Positions 27,001-34,940 of a stretch of DNA of 64,000 nt are shown here, in pieces (position 1 is the first letter of the stretch; every line of letters begins with the position of its first letter). This DNA comes from Thalassoglobus neptunius (GTDB lineage Bacteria; Planctomycetota; Planctomycetia; Planctomycetales; Planctomycetaceae). The notes beneath the pieces were generated by a model. The model ran no database searches, was not told the origin of the DNA, and saw only the letters and a list, made by a program, of their open reading frames with translations. The stretch covers positions 2,960,171 to 3,024,170 of the forward strand of contig NZ_SIHI01000001.1 of assembly GCF_007859735.1 (NCBI RefSeq), given 5' to 3'. The translations under genes were made by a program, and so were the position numbers.

Positions 27001-27743
27001 TGACCGCGCTCGATAACGAGACTTCCGTCGAACATCTGCGTCGTGCTCAAGCAGCGATCTCAGGGTTTCAACGAGTTTCGAATCGCTGGCCGGATGCGGA
27101 GTATCAGCGTTTCAACAAGCTCTATCGTCAGGTCCTCGAAGCACTCGGAAGTCCTGTCGTTGACCTCCCGCGTGATGTCGATCGTCCGCAAACTTCCCCG
27201 GACACTCCCGCTGAACAGGTTGCTGATCAAGGTGGTCCGACCACTGTCGCCGAAGACTCAGCTGTCGCGACTCCGGAAAGTTCAAGCAGTCCACTGTTGA
27301 TGATCCTTCTTTTGGTGGTCGGCGGAGCTGCGGTTGCCGGGCTGTACTTCCTCGCAGTCGGTCAGAACAAGCGGAAGTATTCGAAGTATCAAAATTCTTC
27401 GACGACGCCATCGACGACCAGTCCTGCTCCGGCCGAATCCATTCAGTTCGACAATGTTTTCGAGGCACCGGCTGATGTCGCTCCTGTGATTAACGTTCCC
27501 GATCAGGTGACTGCGGTCAAAGCACCTCCAGTGGTGATCAAAAAATCAGCGTCTGCGACGAAGTCCAAAACTGATGCTCCGGTGAAAAAGAAACGCAAGC
27601 TCACCGAAGAAGAAGTGAAGAAGATCAAAGCAGCTCGAGCGGCTAAAGCAGCGAAGCAAAAGAGTTCCTCAGACAAAGAATCCGCAACGGGTGAAACGCC
27701 GCCGACGAGGAAGCGTCGCCCTAAACCGCCGAGTTCCGAGTAG
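24078..27743 (+). CDS. large exported TPR-repeat protein with C-terminal membrane anchor
   Basis: About 1221 residues. It has an N-terminal signal (MMLPRRCYFLLIIVSLTLCLC), then a roughly 1000-residue helical solenoid of tetratricopeptide-like repeats. These include GYYDTALEYLSEVE, LLQNARRLKNLDDQ and ALGIYEEILGHEG. Near residue 1080 there is a single membrane segment (LLMILLLVVGGAAVAGLYFL), then a Lys/Ala-rich cytoplasmic tail (TEEEVKKIKAARAAKAAKQ). I start at the ATG at 24078; AAGGA is 12 bases upstream. It opens a five-gene plus-strand cluster with a second TPR protein, ExbB and two ExbD proteins. That context suggests an envelope scaffold for a proton-driven motor. No enzymatic motif is seen. 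Confidence 0.8.
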   Translation: MMLPRRCYFLLIIVSLTLCLCTNIRLPATEPVLEFVEGLRQRGYYDTALEYLSEVENRQNLPQNIVDVLAYERAETLLQNARRLKNLDDQRKQLDAAQASFEQFVKASPNHPLAGRANTARGRILLEKARVEIWDGDKPSNAGSRDLFRQNARDLIQQARGIFQQAVGQHQNAVKAFPTFIPPENKELRAERAEAESQFMEAELDLTQCKYWEAQTYDRGSEQHKKILTEAAFEFEKIHERFRSQLGGLYARMWQGKCFEEQDEIGIALGIYEEILGHEGRSDAMRSLKDSALRFRLICLNHEEREDYKLVVLEAEEWLRNARTRSRTDVGLGIQWELCRALEVLGADRTLSETERRNNLTEALNRARTIARFPGELKTPASAMIQRLMVALNRDPGDPKDFDTAYGNAGQIYEEVNSLNQAINQAKLDGNLAQAKEIQETLIATAGEMARLYDLAIRFVQEDTDPIMVNIARLRLAYGYLLQQKYLDAGVVAQYQMDKYGDEFPEVGREAGFIAMTAFDYAYSDASPGNREFEAAMVKAMAEKLASRWPDSGRANDARNAVAKIAFQDGDLLQAAEWWDQVPQGSSDYANAQIRAGKAYWRQYDLEASKPALERPTPDQLNEWKAAAIQHLETGIAEAEKNISAETPLPDEVVSAKLSLVSIRNMDGIYETPEDGPIGAIELLTAGPHSVIASVSVAEGESRPTEPSSAKSQEMASFAYQQLLRAYIGIKNLEEARNARMQLEQVAGSDDAAALTQIFVSFGRELEQELERLKASGENERVQEVREGFEGFLNDLSNRKEGQTFYSMLWIAETFASLGDASRDDQQKSEEYFTKSSDIYRQIVERAASEPDFVSDPRQITSTKLRLVNTLRRKPEFPAAETVILEILQESPNAPDAQFEAASLYQDWGQQGGPDALEHFQMAVAGQKEPIRVWGWAYTAQALQRAIFGKEDPRMEQLHFDARYNLAETEYQYGMTALDNETSVEHLRRAQAAISGFQRVSNRWPDAEYQRFNKLYRQVLEALGSPVVDLPRDVDRPQTSPDTPAEQVADQGGPTTVAEDSAVATPESSSSPLLMILLLVVGGAAVAGLYFLAVGQNKRKYSKYQNSSTTPSTTSPAPAESIQFDNVFEAPADVAPVINVPDQVTAVKAPPVVIKKSASATKSKTDAPVKKKRKLTEEEVKKIKAARAAKAAKQKSSSDKESATGETPPTRKRRPKPPSSE

Positions 27744-27797
27744 CCATTCAGCGAATCATTCGAATTCACCCAACACGTTTTCCAAAAGCTCAAAGCA

Positions 27798-28880
27798 ATG
27801 CCGATCATCCCGACTTGTCGTCCTTTCGTAGCAGCATCGTCTCTTGTGCTGTTGCTCTTCAGCCCCGTGCTCGGGCAGGAAATCGATACTGTCTACCTGA
27901 AGGGCGAAGCGAAGCCTGTTGCAGGAGAGATTACGGCTGTCGACAAGACTTCTGTAACTGTCAACCAGAAAATCGCCCGGAAGGACGTCCCTGTTCCCGC
28001 GAATACCATCTCTTTTATTGCCTGGAGTGGAGAGCCGGCGACTCTCAATCTGGCTCGCAGTAATGAACGCGCCGGAAACCTCTCCGAAGCTGTGGCAGGT
28101 TATCAGGAAGCATTGTCGGCAATTGGTTCTGATGCTCCAGATATTAAGAGAGACGTGGAGTTCTTCCTGGCTCGAACGACTTCGAAATTAGCGCAGGCAG
28201 ATCCGGAACAACTGACAGCAGCGATTCAACAGCTTCAACAGTTTGCCGAGCAGAATCGAAACTTTTATCGCTATTACGACACTCAAATCCTTCTCGCCGA
28301 AACGGCTTTGCTTGCGAATGATGTTTCCACAGCTGAGGCGGCTTACACGGTTCTCGAACAGTCGCCCTGGCTCGATTATCAGATGGCAGCAAAGATTGGA
28401 CGGGCGAAGACATTGCTTGCCCGAAACGACATTGCCGCTGCAAAGCAGGTGTATGACGAAGTCGCTTCGAGCAATCCATCCTTACCGTCCGAAAAGGCGA
28501 AACAGCTAGAAGCAATGTTAGGTCAGGCGGAGTGCCTCCAACGTCAATCGGCGTACGATCAAGCTGCCGACATTCTTCAGACAGTCATTGACCAGACCGC
28601 AGCAGACGAAAGCCGCGTTCTTGCCGAAGCCTATCTGAGACTCGGCGACGGATACGCCGCACAAGGTCAGAAAGTGAAGGAAGCGATTCTTGCTTATCTT
28701 CATGTTGACGTCGTTCCATCACTCGCATCACACGCGGACTTACATGCTGAGGCGCTTTATCGTCTCGCTCAACTCTGGCCGGTCGTCAGTCAACCTGCGC
28801 GGGGAGCGGATGCTTCTGCGAAGTTGGAAGCCGATTACCCCAACAGCCCATGGGTTGAGAAGCTGGGAAGCGGCGGTTGA
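27798..28880 (+). CDS. exported TPR-repeat protein
   Basis: 360 residues with a signal peptide (ending near FSPVLGQE). A short N-terminal beta domain (VYLKGEAKPVAGEITAVDK, then NTISFIAWSG) precedes TPR-like helices from about residue 85 to the end: NLSEAVAGYQEAL, LLANDVSTAEAAYTVLEQ and YDQAADILQTVIDQ. It lies 54 bases after the large TPR gene and before exbB, and is probably in the same operon. The mixture of a beta module and TPRs suggests a periplasmic interaction partner. Function is not known. Confidence 0.78.
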   Translation: MPIIPTCRPFVAASSLVLLLFSPVLGQEIDTVYLKGEAKPVAGEITAVDKTSVTVNQKIARKDVPVPANTISFIAWSGEPATLNLARSNERAGNLSEAVAGYQEALSAIGSDAPDIKRDVEFFLARTTSKLAQADPEQLTAAIQQLQQFAEQNRNFYRYYDTQILLAETALLANDVSTAEAAYTVLEQSPWLDYQMAAKIGRAKTLLARNDIAAAKQVYDEVASSNPSLPSEKAKQLEAMLGQAECLQRQSAYDQAADILQTVIDQTAADESRVLAEAYLRLGDGYAAQGQKVKEAILAYLHVDVVPSLASHADLHAEALYRLAQLWPVVSQPARGADASAKLEADYPNSPWVEKLGSGG

Positions 28881-29098
28881 ATGGCGAAGAGTCGCCCGGT
28901 CATTCAGGTGAACACTCCTGTTCCGGTTTTGCAAGAAAGATGTCTCCATCAAACAGACAAAATCGATGGGAGTCAATGGCGACCCTCTTCACAGCGTCTT
29001 ATGATTCTTTGAAATTCCAGTCTTAAACATCTCAAGATCACACTCACGGTCGACAGCTTCCCCCCACTGTGCGATCGCTGTTGTTAGCGGAGAATATG

Positions 29099-29941
29099 AT
29101 GCTTTCTCGTCTCAGTGGACAACGCCGTATCTGGCAGGCAACCTCTCTGATGATGGCCATCATGGCCATGTTTGTCGCATCGGTTCCAAATTCCGGTTGG
29201 GCATATCAGGAAGACGCAGCAACCGAAACGGCTCCTGACTCAACCGAAAACACTACCGAAGAGGCATCAACGGACTCTGAAACTCCCGCAACAGCACCTC
29301 GGGAAACCATGCTCAGCTGGATGATTCGCTCATCCGGGTATTTCGGAGCCGTCCTGCTTCTCATCTCATTCATCATGGTGGCAGTGATCATGATGAACCT
29401 TCTTCAGGTGCGAAGAGATAATCTTCTGCCGGAAGAGTTCGTGATCGCCTTCGAAGAAAAGCTGACAGCAAAAGACTATCAGGGTGCATACGAAATCGCC
29501 CGCAGCGATGAATCACTGATCGCTCGAGTTCTCGCCGCTGGCCTCGGACGCCTGAATCGAGGATACGAAGAAGCGATTGAAGGAATGCAGGAAGTCGGTG
29601 AAGAAGAGAGCATGATGATGGAACATCGACTCAGCTATCTGGCACTGATCGGATCGATCGCACCGATGATCGGCCTGATGGGAACGGTTTGGGGGATGAT
29701 CCAGTCGTTCCGAGAAATCTCAACAGCCGCTACAGCACCGAAGCCAAAAGACCTCGCCGACGGAATTTCGACAGCGTTGTTTACGACTCTCGAAGGACTC
29801 GTCGTCGCGATTCCCGCAATCATCGCGTACGGTCTGCTTCGTAACCGTGTCAGCCGTCTTCTGCTGGAGGTCGGTCGAGTGAGCGAAGGACTCATGGCTC
29901 GCTTTTCTGCCGTTGGAAAAGCAGGCAACGAGAAAGCCTGA
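29099..29941 (+). CDS. exbB: MotA/TolQ/ExbB proton channel family protein
   Basis: About 280 residues. An N-terminal signal segment (MMAIMAMFVASVPNSGWAYQ) and a Thr/Glu-rich periplasmic stretch precede the first channel helix (FGAVLLLISFIMVAVIMM). The conserved pair of helices follows: LALIGSIAPMIGLMGTVWGM and GISTALFTTLEGLVVAIPAI. The family forms pentameric proton channels with ExbD/TolR dimers and couples the proton gradient to envelope work. Two adjacent ATGs exist at 29096 and 29099; the second has GGAG at a 6-base spacing. Two exbD genes follow. The N-terminal extension is longer than in enterobacterial ExbB. Confidence 0.9.
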   Translation: MLSRLSGQRRIWQATSLMMAIMAMFVASVPNSGWAYQEDAATETAPDSTENTTEEASTDSETPATAPRETMLSWMIRSSGYFGAVLLLISFIMVAVIMMNLLQVRRDNLLPEEFVIAFEEKLTAKDYQGAYEIARSDESLIARVLAAGLGRLNRGYEEAIEGMQEVGEEESMMMEHRLSYLALIGSIAPMIGLMGTVWGMIQSFREISTAATAPKPKDLADGISTALFTTLEGLVVAIPAIIAYGLLRNRVSRLLLEVGRVSEGLMARFSAVGKAGNEKA

Positions 29942-30005
29942 TCACGGATTCAGCGAATCGATCAAGCAGCAATGTTGATTTCAGTCGCCACTCCTGAGTG
30001 AAACA

Positions 30006-30488
30006 ATGAAGATCAAACACGCCAAGCCAACGATCGTCGAAGCGGACATGACTCCGATGATCGATATGACGTTCCAACTGATCGCGTTCTTCATGATCGT
30101 GACGAACTTCGAGCAGACTCAAGCGGACGAACGCGTCAAACTGCCCGCAGATAAACTCGCGCGTCCTCCGAAAGTTGCCCGCGAAAACGACATCGTTTTG
30201 AATGTCGGTTTCGATCGGAACGAACTCGGACAGAAGATCAGCCAGGAACCGGGGATCTTTTACGGAGATCAGCCGATTCCGATTCGGGATTACTTCCCGC
30301 GACTGAAAGATGAATACACTCTCGCTGCCAAACAATTCGGCGAGGCGGAAGCCCGGAAAAGAACCATTGTGATCCGGGCAGATGGAGATGTTCCGACAGG
30401 TTTGATTCAGGAACTGATCAAGCTGGGACAGGAGGCAGGATTCGAAAAGTTCGCCTTAAAAGCCAAGTCCGATGATGAGGCAGGATAG
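30006..30488 (+). CDS. exbD: ExbD/TolR family biopolymer transport protein (first copy)
   Basis: 160 residues. A short cytoplasmic N-terminus leads to the single membrane helix with its proton-relaying Asp, DMTPMIDMTFQLIAFFMIV, and then a periplasmic domain ending in IVIRADGDVPTGLIQELIKLGQ. That last segment is typical of the peptidoglycan-proximal ExbD/TolR fold. It is the first of two exbD genes after exbB. Different partners of a heterodimer, as in AglQ/AglS of Myxococcus, are a possible analogy (inference). Confidence 0.92.
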   Translation: MKIKHAKPTIVEADMTPMIDMTFQLIAFFMIVTNFEQTQADERVKLPADKLARPPKVARENDIVLNVGFDRNELGQKISQEPGIFYGDQPIPIRDYFPRLKDEYTLAAKQFGEAEARKRTIVIRADGDVPTGLIQELIKLGQEAGFEKFALKAKSDDEAG

Positions 30489-30685
30489 TCACCGAAGGTC
30501 GTCGAAGTCGCGCGTTGATCAAGCTGTTTCTGAGGATGGAGTTTGATGACGACTGACTTCGAATTGTTCGAGAATCATCTCTCGACTCGTGATTAATCGA
30601 TCCAAGCACGATCTCAGGAAATCAGCCTCCCCAGAAGGTTCACATCGCCAACTCAGGTGAGGCGACCAAGAGCGAAGATCAAACG

Positions 30686-31174
30686 ATGAAATTTCGCAAA
30701 CGAGAAACCGATACCAAAGTCGACATTCAAATGTCGGCCATGATCGATATTGTCTTTCAGCTGCTGATTTTCTTCCTGCTCACATTGAAAATTATCCCGC
30801 CGGAAGGGGACTTCAATATCAACATGCCGATCGGTGCTGTTGCCAACGCCAACGACGACATTCCCCCGATGGATCTCAAGGTGAAACTTGAGGCGAATCC
30901 GGACGGCACATTGAAACAGCTTTACTTCGGAAGCCGCGCGTTGGGCAACGACTTCCCATTCTGCTTTGAACGATTGAATCAAGACATCGCAGCGATCGCC
31001 GGAGGTCAGCAAGGTTACAGCGATGACCTCGAAGTCGAACTCGACCCGGATTACGGTCTTCACTATCGCTACATCGTGAAGGCGATCTCCGCATGCCGCG
31101 GCCGCATTCAGGGTGATCAGCAAGTCACCTATATCGAAAAGATCAAATTCGCCCCTGTCGATCGACCAGAATGA
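30686..31174 (+). CDS. exbD: ExbD/TolR family biopolymer transport protein (second copy)
   Basis: 162 residues. The membrane helix reads VDIQMSAMIDIVFQLLIFFL, again with the Asp found in the ExbD proton pathway. The periplasmic domain is distinct from copy 1 and includes GLHYRYIVKAISACRGR near the end. It completes the TPR-TPR-exbB-exbD-exbD cluster. The 197-base gap after copy 1 contains no recognisable gene. Confidence 0.9.
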   Translation: MKFRKRETDTKVDIQMSAMIDIVFQLLIFFLLTLKIIPPEGDFNINMPIGAVANANDDIPPMDLKVKLEANPDGTLKQLYFGSRALGNDFPFCFERLNQDIAAIAGGQQGYSDDLEVELDPDYGLHYRYIVKAISACRGRIQGDQQVTYIEKIKFAPVDRPE

Positions 31175-31227
31175 CGTGATCCACTCGGGAGAACGATCTT
31201 CGCGGACTGTAGAGCCTCAGAAATGCT

Positions 31228-32328
31228 CTACCGAATCCAGCCACCGCCGAGGACGCGATCGTTGTCGTAGATGACAAGTGCCTGGCCGGGCGCGACACCG
31301 AATTGCGGCTGATCAAACTCGACCCGTATCCGATCATCTTCTTCGAGTTCAACGAGACACTCACCTGGAGTGTGCTGGTATCGAATCTGTGCGGTGGCAC
31401 GAAGTGGAAATTCGAGGTCCTCTTTCAGCCAGTTCAATCGATCCGCTTCGACCGAGGTCCTGCCAAGCTCGTCTTTCGTCCCGATGACAACTCGGCGCGT
31501 TTCCGGTTCGATCCGAACAACAAATCTCGGTTCGCCGAATGCGATTCCAAGACCTCGTCGCTGGCCGATCGTGAATTTTTCGTATCCGCCATGCTCTCCG
31601 AGCACAGCTCCGGACGTATCGACGAGTTCCCCGGCAGTCTCCTGCGGACCGCGATAGTCGTAGAGAAATCTTGCGTAGTCGTTGTCCGGGATGAAGCAGA
31701 TTTCCTGGCTGTCGGGTTTGTTCGCAGTTCGAATTCCTGCATTTTCCGCAAGCCGCCGAAGCTCCGTTTTCTGGTAACCTCCGACTGGAAACAGGATTCG
31801 ATCAAGAAGATCTCTTTCGATTCCAAAGAGGACGTACGACTGGTCCTTGCTCGCATCGAGTCCCCGATATAAACCGGGGCGGTCTTCTCCATCGACCGTC
31901 GCAAGTTGGGCATAATGGCCTGTTGCGATATGTTCCGCTCCGACCTGTTTTGCGAAGTCCCAAAGCTTTCCGAACTTCAGCCAGACGTTGCACATGACAC
32001 AAGGATTCGGCGTCCTGCCTGCGAGATACTCGTCAGCAAAGTAATCCTTGATTTGTCCGAAAGCATCACTGAAGTTTAATGCGTGAAACGGAATATCGAG
32101 CGCATCAGCAACTCGTCGCGCGTCCGCAGCATCGGAAGCACTGCAGCAACCCTGTTTGTATGACTTCGCATCGACAATCGGGAGCCCGCCAATTCCCGTT
32201 TCGCAGGCATCTTCAGTGACACCTGAGCGCATAAAGAGACCGACAACCTCGTAACCCTGCTCTTGAAGGAGCCAGGCTGAGGCTGAGCTGTCAACTCCAC
32301 CACTCATTGCCAAAACGACGCGTGACAT
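31228..32328 (-). CDS. mnmA: tRNA-specific 2-thiouridylase MnmA
   Basis: 366 residues. The ATP-binding PP-loop SGGVDSS is at residues 9-15. The catalytic cysteines are Cys113 (in VMCNVWLKFG) and Cys211 (in SQEICFIPDNDY). FTIGQRRGLGI and the C-terminal barrel complete the enzyme. MnmA thiolates U34 of tRNA-Lys, -Glu and -Gln in the cytoplasm, using sulfur from a cysteine desulfurase relay. It is convergent with the second exbD gene and divergent from the small membrane protein gene at 32431. Confidence 0.96.
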   Translation of the reverse strand: MSRVVLAMSGGVDSSASAWLLQEQGYEVVGLFMRSGVTEDACETGIGGLPIVDAKSYKQGCCSASDAADARRVADALDIPFHALNFSDAFGQIKDYFADEYLAGRTPNPCVMCNVWLKFGKLWDFAKQVGAEHIATGHYAQLATVDGEDRPGLYRGLDASKDQSYVLFGIERDLLDRILFPVGGYQKTELRRLAENAGIRTANKPDSQEICFIPDNDYARFLYDYRGPQETAGELVDTSGAVLGEHGGYEKFTIGQRRGLGIAFGEPRFVVRIEPETRRVVIGTKDELGRTSVEADRLNWLKEDLEFPLRATAQIRYQHTPGECLVELEEDDRIRVEFDQPQFGVAPGQALVIYDNDRVLGGGWIR

Positions 32329-32430
32329 ACGGGAAAACGATTGAGGAACAAGAAATCAGCATTCCGGATGACGAAAAATCAAGCAGTCGACCACCCGTCT
32401 ACGCTTCTATCTTAGCCAAAAGGGGTCAAA

Positions 32431-32658
32431 ATGGTAGATGACCCACTTCAAAGCTTGTCGAAAGAACTCACCGTGCCGCAAAAACCGTTTCTGAATACAC
32501 TGGGATTTCTGATGCAATTTGCCGCACTCACGTTTCTCCCGCTCCTGATCCTGTGGCAGTTGAACTTCGGATTTCGGCTGATTTGGATGCCTGCCCTCAC
32601 CACTGCGGGGGTCATTGTCTTTTACGTCGGTCACCGGTTGCGTGAGAACGACGAATGA
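32431..32658 (+). CDS. small membrane protein of unknown function
   Basis: 75 residues with two membrane helices (about 20-45, TLGFLMQFAALTFLPLLILW; and 47-68, LIWMPALTTAGVIVFYVG). A polar N-terminus and a charged RLRENDE tail flank them. I do not recognise the family. The stop overlaps the ATG of the PQQ-propeller gene by 4 bases (ATGA), so the two are very likely co-translated. Confidence 0.7.
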   Translation: MVDDPLQSLSKELTVPQKPFLNTLGFLMQFAALTFLPLLILWQLNFGFRLIWMPALTTAGVIVFYVGHRLRENDE

Positions 32659-34736
32659 CCCGGACACCGGAACGACCGTCTGCGTTGTCTTTGTCGCTGC
32701 TGACCGGTTCGATTCTCTGGGGCCTGTTTCTGAGTTCGGAGACACTTTGCCAGCCGGTTCCGGTTGTGCCATTGCAGACACCCCAAAGACCCGCAGAAAC
32801 GCTGCTGCCAGGATCAGAGGTGTTGGGTGCTCCGGTCCGTTTCCCAATCGTGACGGAGACCGATTCTCAGCGGCAGCGAGCATTTGAATCGATCAAGACT
32901 CTTTTGCAGAACGATCAGCTTGAGGCTGCGCAGCAGCAATTACAGCAACTTGAAGACGTCTCCGCAGGTCGTCTGGTCGCTCTCGACAATCGGCGACGAA
33001 TGGACTTTCAGCTAGTGGTCGATTTGCATTTTCCGGGCATGGATCACAGGCTGACGAAAGATTCCCGGGTTAATTCGTCCGACGGAAAGACGTCATCACT
33101 TTGGAGAGATTTGCTCACTCATTCTAGAACGGCTGATGACGTTCCCGTGGACGCGGACCAGTCCTGGAAACGTGGTAATTTTGAAGATGCCCGACAGGTT
33201 TGGTTGACCCTGTTAAATTTCCAGAATGAATTCGGACAAGCTGCGCCGGGAAGCTCGGTTAGTGAGGTCTCGAAAGCAGAAATTCTCAAGCGATTGATCG
33301 TCGCCGACGGAGTGACTGGACGACTGCTCACTGCCCGTAAAAGGTTGAATCGCTGGCGGGGATCAATCTTGGATGTTGATGGAAGCGTTGCAGGTCGCAC
33401 CGGAAATGTTGGGGAACTGCTCGAGCGATGGTTGGACCGTCAGTCGTCGCTTGCCCCGGAAGGATTTATCACCGAACAAGATTCCTTCCCTTTTCAACGA
33501 ACACGATTTGATTTCGTTGAAGAGAAGTGGTCGAGGCCGGTGGAGTTCATCACCGACTCACTGGCGATCTCTGAACCGGTCATCTGGAACGATGTTCTCC
33601 TGGTTTCTGATCAGCTCGGATTGCGGGCATTAAATCTCTTCACTGGTGAGGCTGCGTGGCCGGTCGATCGTGACGACGCGGGGTCTCTCATCGAAACTCC
33701 GCCGTTGATGGAGAATCGAGAGATCGTCCCGTTTGCACAAGAATCAGGAAGCCTCGTCAACGACCTTTGGATTGGTCGAACAGGCGTGGCGCGGTTTGTC
33801 GTCAATCGAGTGCGAGATGAATTTCAACGTTCGCGCGTCTTTGCAATTGATCTCCAGCGACAAGGACAAATTCGATGGACCGTTGCTGCCAATGATTTGC
33901 GAACCGATGCGAACGATGCAGCACAATGGATTTTCTCAGGTCCGCCGAAAATCGAAGAGGACCTCGTTGTCATTCCATTGCGAAGTGCCGAGCCTGATTA
34001 CGGTCTGCGACTGGTGGCCTTTGATCAGGCCTCCGGGGAACTGATCTGGGATGAGCGGATTGGATCGACACTCGGGGAGACCTCGACGCCGGACCGCGTG
34101 TTTCTCGACGAGATACATATTCAAGACCAGATGATCTTTTGGAACATCGATCAGGAGGCTGTTGCTGGCCTCGATTTGACGACTGGTCGTTTGTTGTGGG
34201 TGACAGCTCTCCCATCACAAAGCTGGTCTCGAGTTGACGCGGAACTTTTTGAGTCTTCTCCCATTGATGGAGCTGTCTGGGGAAGCGATCAGGCTCTGTT
34301 CGCGCGTTCGAAGGAAGGAGTCGCGCGACTGGACCCTTACACAGGAGATCTCATTTGGCATACCTGGAGAAGACGAGGATCGGAACGCTTCCTCGGAGTT
34401 CACGAAGGACAATTGATCGCGGTCGGTTCGGGACTCGCAAGTTTTGAAGTGGAAAGAGGCGACGTTCAATGGGAGTACGAGATAGAAGGCTTTCAGCAGC
34501 CTGCGAATGCTCTTCTTTTCGGCGGCGCGATCTTCGCGCCCACCGGAGACGAAGTCTGGACGATTGATGCACACTTGGGACAGATCCTTCAACGAGATTT
34601 CACGCAGCTGTTGACGGGGCATGAAATCGAGTCCGTGGCGATTCGAGATTCATTGATCATCGCTACGGGAAGCAAGGAACTGACGACATTTAAAATTGTC
34701 CGTATCGCAGAATCGCCGCTTCACCTGCGTGAATAG
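32655..34736 (+). CDS. exported PQQ-like beta-propeller (BamB-like) repeat protein
   Basis: 693 residues. A signal region (LSLLTGSILWGLFLSSETLC) opens the protein. A helical, Gln-rich segment (about 75-240) with TPR-like character follows. The second half carries PQQ-type propeller blades: LRALNLFTGEAAWPVD, LVAFDQASGELIWDERIG, VAGLDLTTGRLLWVTALP and VARLDPYTGDLIWHTW. This arrangement resembles BamB-like scaffolding proteins rather than quinoprotein dehydrogenases, since the dehydrogenase cofactor residues are not evident. It is probably periplasmic and translationally coupled to the small membrane protein upstream. Role unknown. Confidence 0.82.
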   Translation: MTRTPERPSALSLSLLTGSILWGLFLSSETLCQPVPVVPLQTPQRPAETLLPGSEVLGAPVRFPIVTETDSQRQRAFESIKTLLQNDQLEAAQQQLQQLEDVSAGRLVALDNRRRMDFQLVVDLHFPGMDHRLTKDSRVNSSDGKTSSLWRDLLTHSRTADDVPVDADQSWKRGNFEDARQVWLTLLNFQNEFGQAAPGSSVSEVSKAEILKRLIVADGVTGRLLTARKRLNRWRGSILDVDGSVAGRTGNVGELLERWLDRQSSLAPEGFITEQDSFPFQRTRFDFVEEKWSRPVEFITDSLAISEPVIWNDVLLVSDQLGLRALNLFTGEAAWPVDRDDAGSLIETPPLMENREIVPFAQESGSLVNDLWIGRTGVARFVVNRVRDEFQRSRVFAIDLQRQGQIRWTVAANDLRTDANDAAQWIFSGPPKIEEDLVVIPLRSAEPDYGLRLVAFDQASGELIWDERIGSTLGETSTPDRVFLDEIHIQDQMIFWNIDQEAVAGLDLTTGRLLWVTALPSQSWSRVDAELFESSPIDGAVWGSDQALFARSKEGVARLDPYTGDLIWHTWRRRGSERFLGVHEGQLIAVGSGLASFEVERGDVQWEYEIEGFQQPANALLFGGAIFAPTGDEVWTIDAHLGQILQRDFTQLLTGHEIESVAIRDSLIIATGSKELTTFKIVRIAESPLHLRE

Positions 34737-34743
34737 AGCAAGT

Positions 34744-34837
34744 TGCTCTTTCCTGTGCGCTCGCTTGAACTCTTTCATCAGGCAGAAGACTGAGTCTGCT
34801 CATGCGAGTGAGTGCAAACCAAAACAGAAATTGCTCT
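34744..34837. repeat. dispersed intergenic hairpin repeat, copy 1
   Basis: About 94 bases, roughly 80% identical by eye to a second copy at 45335-45426. Both contain CTCGCTTGAAC near the start and GCGAGTGAGTGC near the end, which can pair (GCGCTCGC / GCGAGTG) to form a long-looped hairpin. They finish with AACCAAAACAGA. Each copy lies just after a plus-strand stop codon, in the gap between convergent genes. It could be a bidirectional transcription end signal or a REP-like element. Confidence 0.65.
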
Positions 34838-34940
34838 AAACGGCGGACTGCGACTTCGAACTTCATCAGCGACCGCTCTTAAATAACACAACGATTGTCG
34901 AAGTTTACTTTCGATTGATAATACCGGTCGAGCGATCTTC

